The notes: generated by a model from the sequence alone, not told the origin. A stretch of 64,000 nucleotides of DNA from Pseudoalteromonas luteoviolacea (GCF_001750165.1 NZ_CP015411.1:1888001-1952000); one strand, 5' to 3'. Positions 25,403 to 34,785 are shown, numbered from the stretch's first letter. Made by a program: numbers and translations.

Positions 25403-25819
25403 ATGAGTAAAGTAGTTCGAGTCGGGGTTGGTGTTATTATCAAGCGAGGCAATCAAATTTTATTGGGTGAGCGCATTGGGGCCCATGGCGCAAACACCTG
25501 GGCAACACCGGGTGGTCATTTAGAATTTGGCGAAAGTATTGAGTCTTGTGCAGCCCGTGAGGTACTTGAGGAGACCGGATTAACGGTTGAGGATGTTAAA
25601 CAAGTTGGTTTCACGAATGATCTTTTTGAGCGTGAAGATAAACATTACATCACTATCTTTGTTGAGGCGCGATGTGATGAAGGAGATGCACAAATTTTAG
25701 AACCGCATAAATGTAAGCAATGGCAGTGGTTTACATGGGATAACTTACCACAACCGTTATTTATTCCGATGGTAAATTTGATAGAGGCAAACCCTACACA
25801 TTTCAATGCAGAGATTTAG
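25403..25819 (+). CDS. Nudix hydrolase (NUDT15/MTH2-like)
   Basis: A 138-residue pyrophosphohydrolase. The Nudix box is complete: GHLEFGESIESCAAREVLEETGL holds G-x5-E-x7-RE-x2-EE-x-G. The beginning VGVGVIIKRGNQILLGERIGAHGANTWATPGGH and the WQWFTWDNLP end resemble the NUDT15-type nucleotide-sanitising enzymes. Substrate preference cannot be read from sequence. AAGGAAAT lies before the ATG. Single gene. Confidence 0.92.
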   Translation: MSKVVRVGVGVIIKRGNQILLGERIGAHGANTWATPGGHLEFGESIESCAAREVLEETGLTVEDVKQVGFTNDLFEREDKHYITIFVEARCDEGDAQILEPHKCKQWQWFTWDNLPQPLFIPMVNLIEANPTHFNAEI

Positions 25820-25973
25820 ATTTAGGCTTAAATTTATATTCATAAATTAAATGTATTTTTAAAATATTTCATTTATTGCACAGTGTTTGCACAATTAGCT
25901 CCTATAGTTACAAAAACAGCAATAGTTAACCACATTGGGTGACGAAAGTTTCTTTCTCTATGGGAGTGTTGAT

Positions 25974-27089
25974 ATGAAGCAAGGTTCAATTGTTCATAAC
26001 ATATCTGTACTTACAGCAAGTGCGACTATGTTAATGTTGGCAGGGTGTGGCTCCAGTAGTAGTGATAACACACAAGCTGAGTCAACTACACAGCAAAGTG
26101 TAAATAACACAGCAGATACCAGTACATCTAGTAGCTCGAATAGCACTTCAGATACCAGCAGCAACACTTCAACAAGTGGTACCAGCACTGACAATTCAGG
26201 CGACACGAGTGGCAGCACGGATAGTTCAGATGATGTTGACAATGGGACGGCTGCGACATCAGGTTCAACTGACGGTGTGTTATGTGATTATTTCTATAAT
26301 GAGTTTAATGACTCTGCATCGGTCCAAGCGACGAGCAATGCCGATTGGAATTGCACAGGCAGTGCAAGAACATTAACAGCAAATGGTATTCCCGACCACC
26401 AAACAGGTACTTTCCCAAATCCAGGCAATCCTAATACGATCAGTGAAACGTCAGTGTCGATCAGTTACTCGCTGACACCAACAAAAACTGAGACCACTTC
26501 AACGCTCGGTGGCCCAAGAGGTGCAACTGGTTATGTTTTGAATGGTGTAAAAATTGATGCCAATACAGCTGGCTCCTGTGATGACTCTGGCAATGATTGT
26601 TCGCTAGTGGGGAATACAGGAAACTGGAGCATTGAAGCGTTGGGTCAAACGAGCTTTGATTTTGGTACCGATGACAATAACGCTCATGTGCAACCAGATG
26701 GCTCATATCATTACCATGGTATGCCAGAAGGGTTTGTAACACTGCGCGGTGGCTCAGATTCAACCATGACATTAATCGGTTGGGCGGCAGATGGTTTTCC
26801 AATTTATGCGCGATATGGATATAGCGATGCAGATGATGCACAGTCCGCGCTTAAAGTGATCACAGGTAGTTATCAACTGGTTGAAAATGTCAGCAGCAAT
26901 CGCCCATCTACTTCTGTCTATGCACTAGGCACCTTTGCACAGGATTGGGAATACGTGGCGGGTAGCGGAGATCTAGACGAGTGTAACGGACGTTTTGGTG
27001 TAACACCTGAGTTTCCTGAAGGTATTTATCATTATTATGCAACGGACAGTTACCCATATTTTCAGCGTTGTGTGAAAGGTGAATTATAA
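25974..27089 (+). CDS. YHYH-domain lipoprotein
   Basis: A 371-residue lipoprotein (lipobox ending MLAGC). A low-complexity Ser/Thr/Asp/Asn linker spans about residues 30-100. The YHYH domain follows, with GSYHYHGMPEGF, GWAADGFPIYARYGY and FPEGIYHYYAT. The domain is widespread in marine bacteria and of unknown function; its clustered histidines suggest metal binding. GGGAG precedes ATG 25974; the reading from 25935 lacks a proper signal start. It is followed 14 bases later by an EF-hand protein gene. Confidence 0.85.
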   Translation: MKQGSIVHNISVLTASATMLMLAGCGSSSSDNTQAESTTQQSVNNTADTSTSSSSNSTSDTSSNTSTSGTSTDNSGDTSGSTDSSDDVDNGTAATSGSTDGVLCDYFYNEFNDSASVQATSNADWNCTGSARTLTANGIPDHQTGTFPNPGNPNTISETSVSISYSLTPTKTETTSTLGGPRGATGYVLNGVKIDANTAGSCDDSGNDCSLVGNTGNWSIEALGQTSFDFGTDDNNAHVQPDGSYHYHGMPEGFVTLRGGSDSTMTLIGWAADGFPIYARYGYSDADDAQSALKVITGSYQLVENVSSNRPSTSVYALGTFAQDWEYVAGSGDLDECNGRFGVTPEFPEGIYHYYATDSYPYFQRCVKGEL

Positions 27090-27103
27090 AAAAGGTAGAT
27101 GTA

Positions 27104-27616
27104 ATGACTTATTTTAGAAATCACTTTTGGTGTATGTGTTTTTTGGTGTTCAGCGTGTCTGCTAATGCACACCTTATGGTCGCTGAGCGTGGTACGCTTA
27201 ACTTCGATGAAACAGGTGTTTATACCGTGATATCGCTATCGGCATCTAACTTTTTAGCGGCGGATACAGATAAAGATAGACACCTGTCTTTCACTGAATT
27301 TAAGCAGGCAAAAGAGACTATTTTCAAGCAAGTACTGGCTGGCATTTATATGCAACAGGGTGAGAAAATCCAGTATTTGGAGGGATTGATGTTGTCTCCT
27401 CAAGCGTCTCACCATGGCAATGGCCGTGAGATAGACCAAATTATTGTTATGGGTAAGTTTATCAATGTGGATCACACGAAGAACCTGTCATTCCATAATG
27501 TTTTTTACGGTGATAATGCCCTTAGCTCTGTTGAAATAACAGCGAAATATAAACGGTTAGGACTGAAAAAAGCATTTGTTCTGACGTCAAAAAAACAGGG
27601 CGAGAGAGTATTTTAG
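27104..27616 (+). CDS. Secreted single EF-hand protein, partner of the YHYH lipoprotein
   Basis: A 170-residue protein with a signal peptide (cleaved near ANA-HLM). One canonical calcium loop, DTDKDRHLSFTE, lies at about residues 55-66. The rest is beta-rich, with a histidine at the predicted mature N-terminus and HHGNG in the middle. It shares an operon with the YHYH lipoprotein, suggesting a metal-dependent surface complex. Its own function is unknown. Confidence 0.7.
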   Translation: MTYFRNHFWCMCFLVFSVSANAHLMVAERGTLNFDETGVYTVISLSASNFLAADTDKDRHLSFTEFKQAKETIFKQVLAGIYMQQGEKIQYLEGLMLSPQASHHGNGREIDQIIVMGKFINVDHTKNLSFHNVFYGDNALSSVEITAKYKRLGLKKAFVLTSKKQGERVF

Positions 27617-27642
27617 CCTAACTTACTGGTGAGCAGATGTAA

Positions 27643-28530
27643 TTATGGTGATTGAGCCTGCTCACGAGCCAAAATAACATCTAGACGCTTTAACTCATTG
27701 CTGTCGAACAAGTTATGTTTGAGAGTCGTTATTTTTTCATTGTGCTGTTCAAGTGGGGCTTGCGCCACAATCGCTTGGCGAGCTTGCTTGTAGTGTTGAA
27801 TTCTTTGCTGCCACAGTTGTTGCTTAGATTGTAATGCAACAAGTCGCTGGGCCGCCTCATCACCAAAGTTTGCACTAAGTTGGTTATAGTCCATAGAATG
27901 CCAGTTGTTTTTTAGTGTTAAAAAGCGCTGCGATGATTCAATTACCTGTCGCTGCGCGTCTGGCAGTTGAGAGATATGTGCATCGAGTAGTGATTTGCGC
28001 ATGTCTTCACTGAGAGTTTTGTCAGAGAGAATGTGCCAACGTGTCAAGGTGTGCGTGTGCCAGCTGTTTTCATCTTCAAACCATGCATCGATAACCTGCT
28101 GGGAAAAGTATTGTCGTTGCAAGGCCGTTAAAGCTTCAAAGCGTTCATGTATGTTTAAAAAAGGGTCCACTTTAGTGAGTGCCATTTTATAACACATGTA
28201 ATCATGGGCGAGTGACTGTAAGCAAACTGGCAGCTGATGAATAAACTGAGGCCAGCTTTCAACTTGCTGTTTATGCTGCAAGGTGATTAACCAATCGTCT
28301 ATGTATGTTTTGTGTAACTTTTTCACTGAACTGCATATTGGCATGGGGTTTGAGCTAACAGAAATCTCGGTTTCTGCATGTGTTTTAAGTTTTTGAACAG
28401 TAGGTTTTTGAAAAGTAGGGTAGTGCAGTGCGATTTGTTCAGCGCTTTGCGTGTTTGTATTAATTTTCCACAAAACCAAGGCGCATAGCGCCCCAACAAT
28501 CGTCACCGTTAACAGATGTTTTCCTTTCAC
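27643..28530 (-). CDS. Lipase foldase (lipase secretion chaperone, Lif), divergent
   Basis: A 295-residue protein anchored by one N-terminal helix (about 5-20), with a long charged, helical body typical of steric foldases that fold class I lipases in the periplasm. Its ATG overlaps the lipase stop by four bases, the usual lipA-lif order. The hallmark RxxFDYxLSA motif is degenerate: the matching place reads KTYIDDWLIT. The protein is also somewhat shorter than typical Lifs. Identity rests on position and helical pattern (FEALTALQRQYFSQQVIDAWF is Lif-like). Confidence 0.75.
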   Translation of the reverse strand: MKGKHLLTVTIVGALCALVLWKINTNTQSAEQIALHYPTFQKPTVQKLKTHAETEISVSSNPMPICSSVKKLHKTYIDDWLITLQHKQQVESWPQFIHQLPVCLQSLAHDYMCYKMALTKVDPFLNIHERFEALTALQRQYFSQQVIDAWFEDENSWHTHTLTRWHILSDKTLSEDMRKSLLDAHISQLPDAQRQVIESSQRFLTLKNNWHSMDYNQLSANFGDEAAQRLVALQSKQQLWQQRIQHYKQARQAIVAQAPLEQHNEKITTLKHNLFDSNELKRLDVILAREQAQSP

Positions 28531-29444
28531 AGGTTTAGCCCTTTTAAGCGAATAATATGTTGTCTGTACAAAGTTAACGGATCAGTTTCAAATAGATGGT
28601 GGATCCCTATGGTCTGATTGACTTGATCTAAATGGTTCATTTTAAAATCATTGCCTATGACTTGTCCTAAATTGCTAGAGCAGGTTGACACCAGTCCATC
28701 ATTGGCTTCGTCAAAAACCTGTGAAATAAAAGCCAGAGGTGTATCGGCTGGGTCAAACACATTGGTCCATGCTTTAGCACCACTCCAAGAAAAATAATAA
28801 ACACCATTGTGCTCAAGCATGTTGCCTTGACCACAATATTGGTTTGGCACACCTTCTGGATATTTTTGATTAAATGCAAGGGTACCTTCGGTGGTTAATG
28901 CTTCAAGCGCTTGTAAAGCATCTTTGGGTGCAGTGGCTTTTCCTGAAAGTAAATCAATTAAGCCAGCCAATGCATTGGCGAGCGATGCCAAAAACTGCTC
29001 AGAAAAAGAGCCTCGGTCAACACCGCCTCTAACGACATCGGCAAATCGACTCCCCCAGTTTACACCGCCAATACTGGTTATCGATGCAACCCATTGTGGT
29101 TTTACTGATGCCACATAACGGATCGTTTGTGCACCTTGGCTGTGACCAATTAAATTTACCTTGTCCTTACCCGTTAGTGCTCTGATCAAAGCGACTTGTT
29201 CAAGCAGTTGCTCACCTCTTAATTCTGAATTATGCGCAGAGGAGACTTCTGCCACGAATACGTTGCCACCCTCTTGTTGAATGATTGAAGGGACTCGATA
29301 AAAGTAATCAACCCCGAGCAAGTTATCGAATCCAAATAAGCCATGTACCAGCACGACAGGATACTCTAGTGTGTCTTGGCTGTGGACTAAGTGTGGAAAG
29401 CAGGAAGTAAAACCTAAAATGAGAGTCAAAATAAACCTTTTCAT
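28527..29444 (-). CDS. lipA: Secreted triacylglycerol lipase (class I, foldase-dependent)
   Basis: A 305-residue lipase. A signal peptide (about 1-22, ending LVHS-Q) is followed by YPVVLVHGLFGFDNLLGVDYF (oxyanion hole), VNLIGHSQGAQTIRYVAS (nucleophile Ser), DEANDGLVSTCSSNLG (catalytic Asp) and FKMNHLDQVNQ (catalytic His beside a calcium ligand). Two cysteines (YCGQGN and STCSSN) fit the conserved disulfide. ATG 29444 has GGAG 7 bases before it. It is cotranscribed with the foldase and exported probably by type II secretion. Confidence 0.93.
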   Translation of the reverse strand: MKRFILTLILGFTSCFPHLVHSQDTLEYPVVLVHGLFGFDNLLGVDYFYRVPSIIQQEGGNVFVAEVSSAHNSELRGEQLLEQVALIRALTGKDKVNLIGHSQGAQTIRYVASVKPQWVASITSIGGVNWGSRFADVVRGGVDRGSFSEQFLASLANALAGLIDLLSGKATAPKDALQALEALTTEGTLAFNQKYPEGVPNQYCGQGNMLEHNGVYYFSWSGAKAWTNVFDPADTPLAFISQVFDEANDGLVSTCSSNLGQVIGNDFKMNHLDQVNQTIGIHHLFETDPLTLYRQHIIRLKGLNL

Positions 29445-29697
29445 GTATATGCTCCAATTGTTACAAGTTAGTAACATTAAAACTAGAGCAAGTACTTCAG
29501 AGATCAAGCCAAAAGATTAAAAAATAGACAGAATGTTGATTTTAATGAGTGTTTTTATAAACGTAACTTTCTTTAGATGATTGATATAAATAATAATTAT
29601 AAAATTTGATTTCCATTGCATGCAATTATAATCATAAAAAGTGATGAGCTTTGAGCTGGAGCAAATTGTTTTGAGAATATTTTATCTGTCTGAATGA

Positions 29698-29994
29698 TTA
29701 AGCATGTGTATTGATACCATTCTGGTGGTGTTCAATTTTCTTAAGCAATGTTTCATGATTGTTTACCACATCAGACTTTGCTAGGTGCTTTAATTTTACA
29801 TAAGTGAGGTCCTCTCGCATTTGCTCTATCACGTTAAATGGTTTGGTGTTGGCGTCATTTAACGTGGTACCACCCAGTTGACCATCATGTTTAATAAGGC
29901 CATATCGACCAGTTAAAAGTGCCATTTCACCCATGGTCAAATAATCTGATTGATAAAGTGTCATTGCTGCCTCATTTTGCTCTTTTAAGGTCAT
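29698..29994 (-). CDS. Small hypothetical protein
   Basis: A 98-residue, probably helical soluble protein without signal or known motif. ATG 29994 lacks a Shine-Dalgarno; the internal ATG at 29964 has GAGG 5 bases upstream and may be the real start (88 residues). Isolated between the lipase and hmp units. I do not recognise it. Confidence 0.5.
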   Translation of the reverse strand: MTLKEQNEAAMTLYQSDYLTMGEMALLTGRYGLIKHDGQLGGTTLNDANTKPFNVIEQMREDLTYVKLKHLAKSDVVNNHETLLKKIEHHQNGINTHA

Positions 29995-30164
29995 ATAGGT
30001 GAAATCAAATACGCGTTCAGAGCTGTGTATGTGCTGATTGTGCTACTTGGTTGTTATTTTGTGCTGGCGTTGTTAACGCACTTTGTTGTGTTGACGCATA
30101 TGTGTGCGCTGTATTTTGAATTTGCTTTAAATTTTAGGCAATCCGCACTCCAACAATATACAGT

Positions 30165-30193
30165 GAATAAAAAAGAGCCATTCGGCTCTTTTT
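30165..30193 (-). terminator. Rho-independent terminator of the hmp operon
   Basis: On the minus strand AAAAAGAGCC and GGCTCTTTTT form a 10-bp stem with a four-base loop, running into further T residues just behind the hmp stop. Confidence 0.88.
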
Positions 30194-30199
30194 AAAAGG

Positions 30200-31363
30200 T
30201 TATAGTGCTTGGTGAGGGCCAAACACCTCGTAAAGAATACGACTGTCGTCAACACCCAAATCAATTAATTGGGTTTTTATAAACGCCATGAATGCGCTTG
30301 GTCCACAAAGGTAAAATTCACCGGTTTCTAATGGTAATTCAGAAGATATTTCAGCTAGGTACATTCTCCCCTCGCGGTGTCCGTTGGCATTATTCTCTAT
30401 CCAATAATGGCTTTGTAGAGAGGATAGCTGTGGTTTGAAAGCCTCTACGTGGTCATAAAATGCGTGCTCAGCATGCGTACGTGCCGCATGCAAGAACCAG
30501 CAAGGTGTATTTGATGCGTTTGATTTGATTGTTTGCAACATCGCCATCATTGGTGTGATCCCGACACCTGCACTGATAAATACCTTAGGAGCATCTGACG
30601 CTAACAAAATAAAGTCACCAGCAGGAGGGTATGCATCTATTTCATCGCCTTGCTCAAGTGTGTGTAAGTAGCTTGAAACCAATCCCTCTTTTTTGACTGA
30701 AATACGATAATGATCGCTTTGACTTGATTGTGACAATGAGTACTGTCTGATCTGGCGATTTTCAGACCCTTGAATTTCACAATCAACGGCCAGGTATTGC
30801 CCCGCTTGATAGCTAGCCACAGGTCGTTTATCCAACGGCGTTAAATAAAAGCTCTTGATGACCTCTGATTCTTCTACAATCTTGGTAATTTCAAAGCGAC
30901 GACGACCGCGCCAGCCTCCAGATTTATGTTCATTATTTTGATAGATTGCTTCTTCTTGGGTAATGAATAAGTCAGCTAAAGCGCCATAGGCTTGAGCCCA
31001 AGCATCAATGATCTCCGGTGTACATTCATTGGGAAACATTTCCTGTAATGTGGCCAATAGATGGGTACCTACAATGGGATAATGCTCAGGCAAAATGTTT
31101 AAACTGGCATGTTTATGATTGATGCGTTCAATAGCCTGCGACAATACTGCCGGGTTATCTATGTGCGTTGCATAAGCCGCCAGCGCGTTAAATAACGCAA
31201 ATTGTTGCTTGCCGGTTTTTTGGTTACTGATATTAAAGACATCTAATAACTCAGGGTTATGACTAAACATACGTTTGTAAAAGTGATCAGTGACCGCAGG
31301 TCCTGCATTAGCGAGTAGAGGAATGGTGTCCTTAACCAGTTTAATTGTTTGAGTTGATAACAT
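30200..31363 (-). CDS. hmp: Flavohemoprotein (nitric oxide dioxygenase)
   Basis: A 387-residue enzyme that oxidises NO to nitrate using NAD(P)H, FAD and heme. Globin domain at 1-135 (proximal heme His in INHKHASLNI, distal pocket at the start), FAD domain with RQYSLSQS, and NAD-binding domain with FISAGVGITPMMAML and FYLCGPSAFM. The E. coli-like C-terminal YEVFGPHQ is intact. ATG 31363 has GGAG 8 bases upstream. It is last in the small membrane protein / nnrS / hmp operon, likely driven by NorR and sigma-54. Confidence 0.96.
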   Translation of the reverse strand: MLSTQTIKLVKDTIPLLANAGPAVTDHFYKRMFSHNPELLDVFNISNQKTGKQQFALFNALAAYATHIDNPAVLSQAIERINHKHASLNILPEHYPIVGTHLLATLQEMFPNECTPEIIDAWAQAYGALADLFITQEEAIYQNNEHKSGGWRGRRRFEITKIVEESEVIKSFYLTPLDKRPVASYQAGQYLAVDCEIQGSENRQIRQYSLSQSSQSDHYRISVKKEGLVSSYLHTLEQGDEIDAYPPAGDFILLASDAPKVFISAGVGITPMMAMLQTIKSNASNTPCWFLHAARTHAEHAFYDHVEAFKPQLSSLQSHYWIENNANGHREGRMYLAEISSELPLETGEFYLCGPSAFMAFIKTQLIDLGVDDSRILYEVFGPHQAL

Positions 31364-31376
31364 AGGTATTCTCCAA

Positions 31377-32591
31377 TTAACCACGACGCCCGTCGAGGCG
31401 AGATTTCATTAAAATAGGGGTGTAAATCGCAACGAAAATGGTAAATGCACCAGACCATAAAATAGCGCTGGCAAGCCATGCATCGTGCGGATTGATAAAT
31501 AAAGGAAATAGACTTCTGATCAGGGCTGATAGAAAACACAGTGCAAATGCCACACTCAGAAGCGGGTGTGCCTTGAGTGGTCTTGCGGTATGTCCCAGTG
31601 ACACTCTCGACATAATTGATAAAATCATCAGACCCATTGCACCTATGGTAATTAAGTGCAAAGCGTCTTTGGCTTGCCACACAAAGTTCAAATAGGCACC
31701 GCCAAATCCGATCAAGCCCATGCCCATCAAGCAATATGCGATATAGAGCGACCAAAGTAAGGGGACTTGCCAGATTGCAAATTTGAACCAATAAATGCTT
31801 CGAACAATATGCAACAGGCCTGTTAAAATGAGTAGGTAGCCTGGGTTTATAGGGCTATTAAATACATGGTGAGCGAAGAAGCCGATAAGCCCTAATAAAG
31901 CACTCCAAAACAATGCGAGATTGAGCAGAGGGGTCGTCGTTTGTGATTGCAGATTAAGGCCTCTTGCAATAAAAAACGGTAATACGCGCCCAGCAATGAT
32001 GCTGATTAAAAACGTAAAGCCAAGTATACCAATATGTGACAAAGCAAGTGCAAACAGGTAGTTATGTGTTGCAATCAACCATATGAAGGTCAAATTGACA
32101 CTCGCCATGAGCGACAAAATAACGATAAATTGATAGTTATTTTTGCTCTTAGCTTGCAATAAGGTATTGGCCAGATGTGTAATACTCAGTAACCAAAATA
32201 AGCCTTGGCAAATAGCGAGCCAAATGTAAGGGGTATCGGGCAATACAAAAATCAACCTCGCTGCTACCCATAAGCTGCACAGCAATAGCAACTGAACGCC
32301 ATTTATCGTTGGGATCCCGGTCCAGTTTTTAGATGCTGTGAGCAAAAAGCCGATAGCGACGGCACTGGCAAACCCAAATAACATTTCATGGGCATGCCAA
32401 AGTGTTGCAGGAACTTGGCTTTGCCAGTGTAAAATGCCGGATAAAACACCTGCCCAAATTAACATGCCAACGACCGCCCAAATTGCTGATAGCCAAAATA
32501 AGGGTCTAAATCCCAACATCAAAAATGGCCAAGTCGATGGCTTTAAAAGAATGGGTTTTGATAGAGGTTCTTCAATGGGTAACATTGTCAC
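31377..32591 (-). CDS. nnrS: NnrS family heme/copper membrane protein
   Basis: A 404-residue protein with about 12 membrane helices. GFRPLFWLSAIWA near the N-terminus, LWHAHEMLFGFASAVAIGFLLTASKNWTG and ITIGAMGLMILSIMSRVSLGHTARPL are NnrS hallmarks. NnrS protects against NO-derived iron-nitrosyl damage. A GTG start at 32591 is chosen: GGAGG lies seven bases before it and it overlaps the preceding TAG (TAGTG). Next gene is hmp, fitting NO defence. Confidence 0.93.
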   Translation of the reverse strand: MTMLPIEEPLSKPILLKPSTWPFLMLGFRPLFWLSAIWAVVGMLIWAGVLSGILHWQSQVPATLWHAHEMLFGFASAVAIGFLLTASKNWTGIPTINGVQLLLLCSLWVAARLIFVLPDTPYIWLAICQGLFWLLSITHLANTLLQAKSKNNYQFIVILSLMASVNLTFIWLIATHNYLFALALSHIGILGFTFLISIIAGRVLPFFIARGLNLQSQTTTPLLNLALFWSALLGLIGFFAHHVFNSPINPGYLLILTGLLHIVRSIYWFKFAIWQVPLLWSLYIAYCLMGMGLIGFGGAYLNFVWQAKDALHLITIGAMGLMILSIMSRVSLGHTARPLKAHPLLSVAFALCFLSALIRSLFPLFINPHDAWLASAILWSGAFTIFVAIYTPILMKSRLDGRRG

Positions 32592-32839
32592 TAGCGTACC
32601 TCCAAACCTAAGCTGTACTGGCACAAGCACCTTACTACATAGCTAATCTTTAATAGGGTAGCGAACAGTAAACTACCAATATGCGCGCTGATCTGTATGG
32701 GTATAGAGAGCAGGTGAGAAAGTGGGTAACTGGCGATGATAGCGACGCTAAAGCCGACTATACTGGTGACAAGTAGCCAATTCGAAGCGCAAAGTAAACG
32801 AGTAAAAACGCCCGTAAAGTTCTCTTGTTGCATTTGCAT
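32591..32839 (-). CDS. Small membrane protein of the NO-detoxification operon
   Basis: About 82 residues with two helices (about 18-42 and 50-75) and a short cytoplasmic tail. It is the first gene behind the sigma-54 promoter and its stop codon overlaps the nnrS start, so it is coupled to nnrS. I do not know the family; a helper in NnrS assembly or NO response is inferred only from position. The start is uncertain: ATG 32839, ATG 32833 or GTG 32851. Confidence 0.6.
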   Translation of the reverse strand: MQMQQENFTGVFTRLLCASNWLLVTSIVGFSVAIIASYPLSHLLSIPIQISAHIGSLLFATLLKISYVVRCLCQYSLGLEVR

Positions 32840-32878
32840 ATGTATACCCACTTAGTTTGTATTCCTGTCACACATATC

Positions 32879-32894
32879 GCACAAGATGTGCCAA
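32879..32894 (-). promoter_or_regulatory. Sigma-54 promoter of the nnrS-hmp operon
   Basis: Minus-strand TTGGCACATCTTGTGC has the -24 TTGGCAC and a -12 TGC at exact spacing. Transcription would start near 32868, about 30 bases before the small membrane protein. Confidence 0.8.
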
Positions 32895-32946
32895 CTTTTT
32901 AATTCAATTAAAACATATGGTTATGATTCTAAGGGTTTACTTTAGA

Positions 32947-33001
32947 GTCTATTTGACATATTTTTAATGGAGTCTTTTTATAATAAGTGAGTCAATATGA
33001 C
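32947..33001. promoter_or_regulatory. Two NorR-like boxes
   Basis: GTCAATATGAC at 32991-33001 fits the enterobacterial NorR site GTCA-N3-TGAC perfectly; GTCTATTTGAC at 32947-32957 has one mismatch. They lie about 84 and 128 bases upstream of the predicted sigma-54 start on the minus strand. The first overlaps the beginning of norR and may allow autoregulation. Confidence 0.6.
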
Positions 33002-34573
33002 ATGGAAAAAAGAGAGTTATCCCAATTAATTACTTTTAATCAATCACTTGCTGAGGCGTTACCAAAAGATAACGAGGTTGATTTAGTGTCATATTGTGGT
33101 GCGGTGATGCATGCGCTTAAAGCCTTCATTAGTGCAGATGCGATAGCGGTGCTAGGTCACGAGCAAGGAGCCTTGGTTCCGCTGGCTGCAACAGGGCTGG
33201 CGCCAGAAGTCATGGGAAGACGATTTCAATTATCAGAGCACCCAAGGCTCAAAGACATAGCGCAAAGCGTAACGGCACCGGTGATTTTTCCTGCTGATTG
33301 TCCACTGAGCGACCCCTATGATGGTATGTTGATTGCGGAGACGGGTGATTTACCAGTGCATGCCTGCATGGGCTTTGCAATGTACGAGCAAGATAAGCTG
33401 TTGGGTGTGATCACATTTGATAGTTTAAGCCCGTATGCTTTTGACGGTTATGGCGCTTCATTACTTGCTATGGTGCAAGCATCGGTGTCCAGCCACTTTA
33501 GTGCAGTAGACAATATGCATAGATTGTCTAAGCGCGCCAAGTCCGGAATTGCGATGTTAAATGAGTTGAGCCATCAGCAATACACCATGGTTGGTGAGTC
33601 TGTGCCAATGCAAAAGCTTAAATCAGATATTAGCCTAGTTGCAAATTCAGATCTTAGCGTGCTTATTCAGGGAGAAACTGGCACAGGTAAAGAGTTGGTA
33701 GCGCGGCAATTACATGCGCAATCTAATCGCAGTACTGGACCATTTGTACAAGTAAACTGTGCGTCTTTGCCTGACAATCTAGCAGAAAGTGAGTTTTTTG
33801 GTCATCGAAAAGGGGCGTTCACAGGTGCAGATAAACACCGAGAAGGCAAGTTCATGGTAGCCGATCAGGGCACGTTGTTTTTAGATGAAATTGGTGAATT
33901 ACCGCTGCATATTCAAAGCAAATTATTGCGGGCCTTGCAAAGCGGGGAGATCCAGCCCGTAGGCAGCGATAAGCCGCATTTTGTGAATGTTCGGATTGTG
34001 GCTGCTACCAATAGGGACTTACAAAAAGAGGTGGATGAAGGTCGGTTTCGCTCAGATCTGTATCATCGCTTAAGAGTTTTTCCGCTTCAGGTTCCAGCCC
34101 TTAAACACCGCAGCACAGATATCGTCCCACTTGCAGGTTATTTTGTAGAGCAGCTTCGCAAAAAGTTAGGCGTGTCTCAACTTTTATTAGATGATGACTT
34201 GCTCCTATACTTAAAAGCCCATGATTGGCCGGGTAACGTTCGAGAGTTGGAACATGTCTTGAGTCGCGCGGCGCTTAAAGCTAAGCATTCAAACTGGCAA
34301 AAAGACATTATAAAAATTATGCCTAGCCACTGTGAGCTCAGTTTTGAATCTCCAAAAGGGGAGCTGGAAAGCTATGCGCGTTTTGAACAGGGTAGTGTGT
34401 TGCAGCCAATAAAAGAGGCCACGGAAGATTTTCAACGCAGCCTTATTTTAAAAGCGCTTAACACCCATCAGCTCAATTGGGCAGCGGCAGCCAGAGCACT
34501 TAATATCGACCGAGCAAATTTAGTTAGGCTCGCTAAGCGCTTAGGCGTCGAAACTGTGAAGAAAGTTAAGTAG
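32987..34573 (+). CDS. norR: NorR-type NO-responsive sigma-54 activator
   Basis: Up to 528 residues: an N-terminal GAF domain (about 30-170) that in NorR binds NO at a non-heme iron, an AAA+ domain with GETGTGKE, GAFTGADKH and LFLDEIGELP, and a Fis-type HTH (NWAAAARALNIDRANLVRLAKRLG). It is divergent from the nnrS-hmp operon. The start is uncertain: GTG 32987 has GGAG 14 bases away, while ATG 33002 has a TAAGTGAG about 11 bases upstream; if the latter, the NorR box lies just before the start codon. Confidence 0.92.
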   Translation: MSQYDMEKRELSQLITFNQSLAEALPKDNEVDLVSYCGAVMHALKAFISADAIAVLGHEQGALVPLAATGLAPEVMGRRFQLSEHPRLKDIAQSVTAPVIFPADCPLSDPYDGMLIAETGDLPVHACMGFAMYEQDKLLGVITFDSLSPYAFDGYGASLLAMVQASVSSHFSAVDNMHRLSKRAKSGIAMLNELSHQQYTMVGESVPMQKLKSDISLVANSDLSVLIQGETGTGKELVARQLHAQSNRSTGPFVQVNCASLPDNLAESEFFGHRKGAFTGADKHREGKFMVADQGTLFLDEIGELPLHIQSKLLRALQSGEIQPVGSDKPHFVNVRIVAATNRDLQKEVDEGRFRSDLYHRLRVFPLQVPALKHRSTDIVPLAGYFVEQLRKKLGVSQLLLDDDLLLYLKAHDWPGNVRELEHVLSRAALKAKHSNWQKDIIKIMPSHCELSFESPKGELESYARFEQGSVLQPIKEATEDFQRSLILKALNTHQLNWAAAARALNIDRANLVRLAKRLGVETVKKVK

Positions 34574-34785
34574 CCAAGTTAGGTAATCACAACGGCGTGT
34601 TTAAAGTGTTAATCGAGACCTAAATTCAATTGTTATTGGCAATGAAAATTGTTCTTAATTCTTTTATAAGTTATTTATTTTAAAAGGATATTAAAACTTT
34701 TTTGTTATTTTCATTTAGTCTTGCCAAGTACGAATATTGGACTAGTGTTAAATAGCGTCTAACTGATTTGCCACTAGGGGGCCCT

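Noticed and set aside
34620..34670. Fur-like AT-rich stretch before the bacterioferritin genes
   Set aside because: Too few matches to the 19-bp consensus to call.
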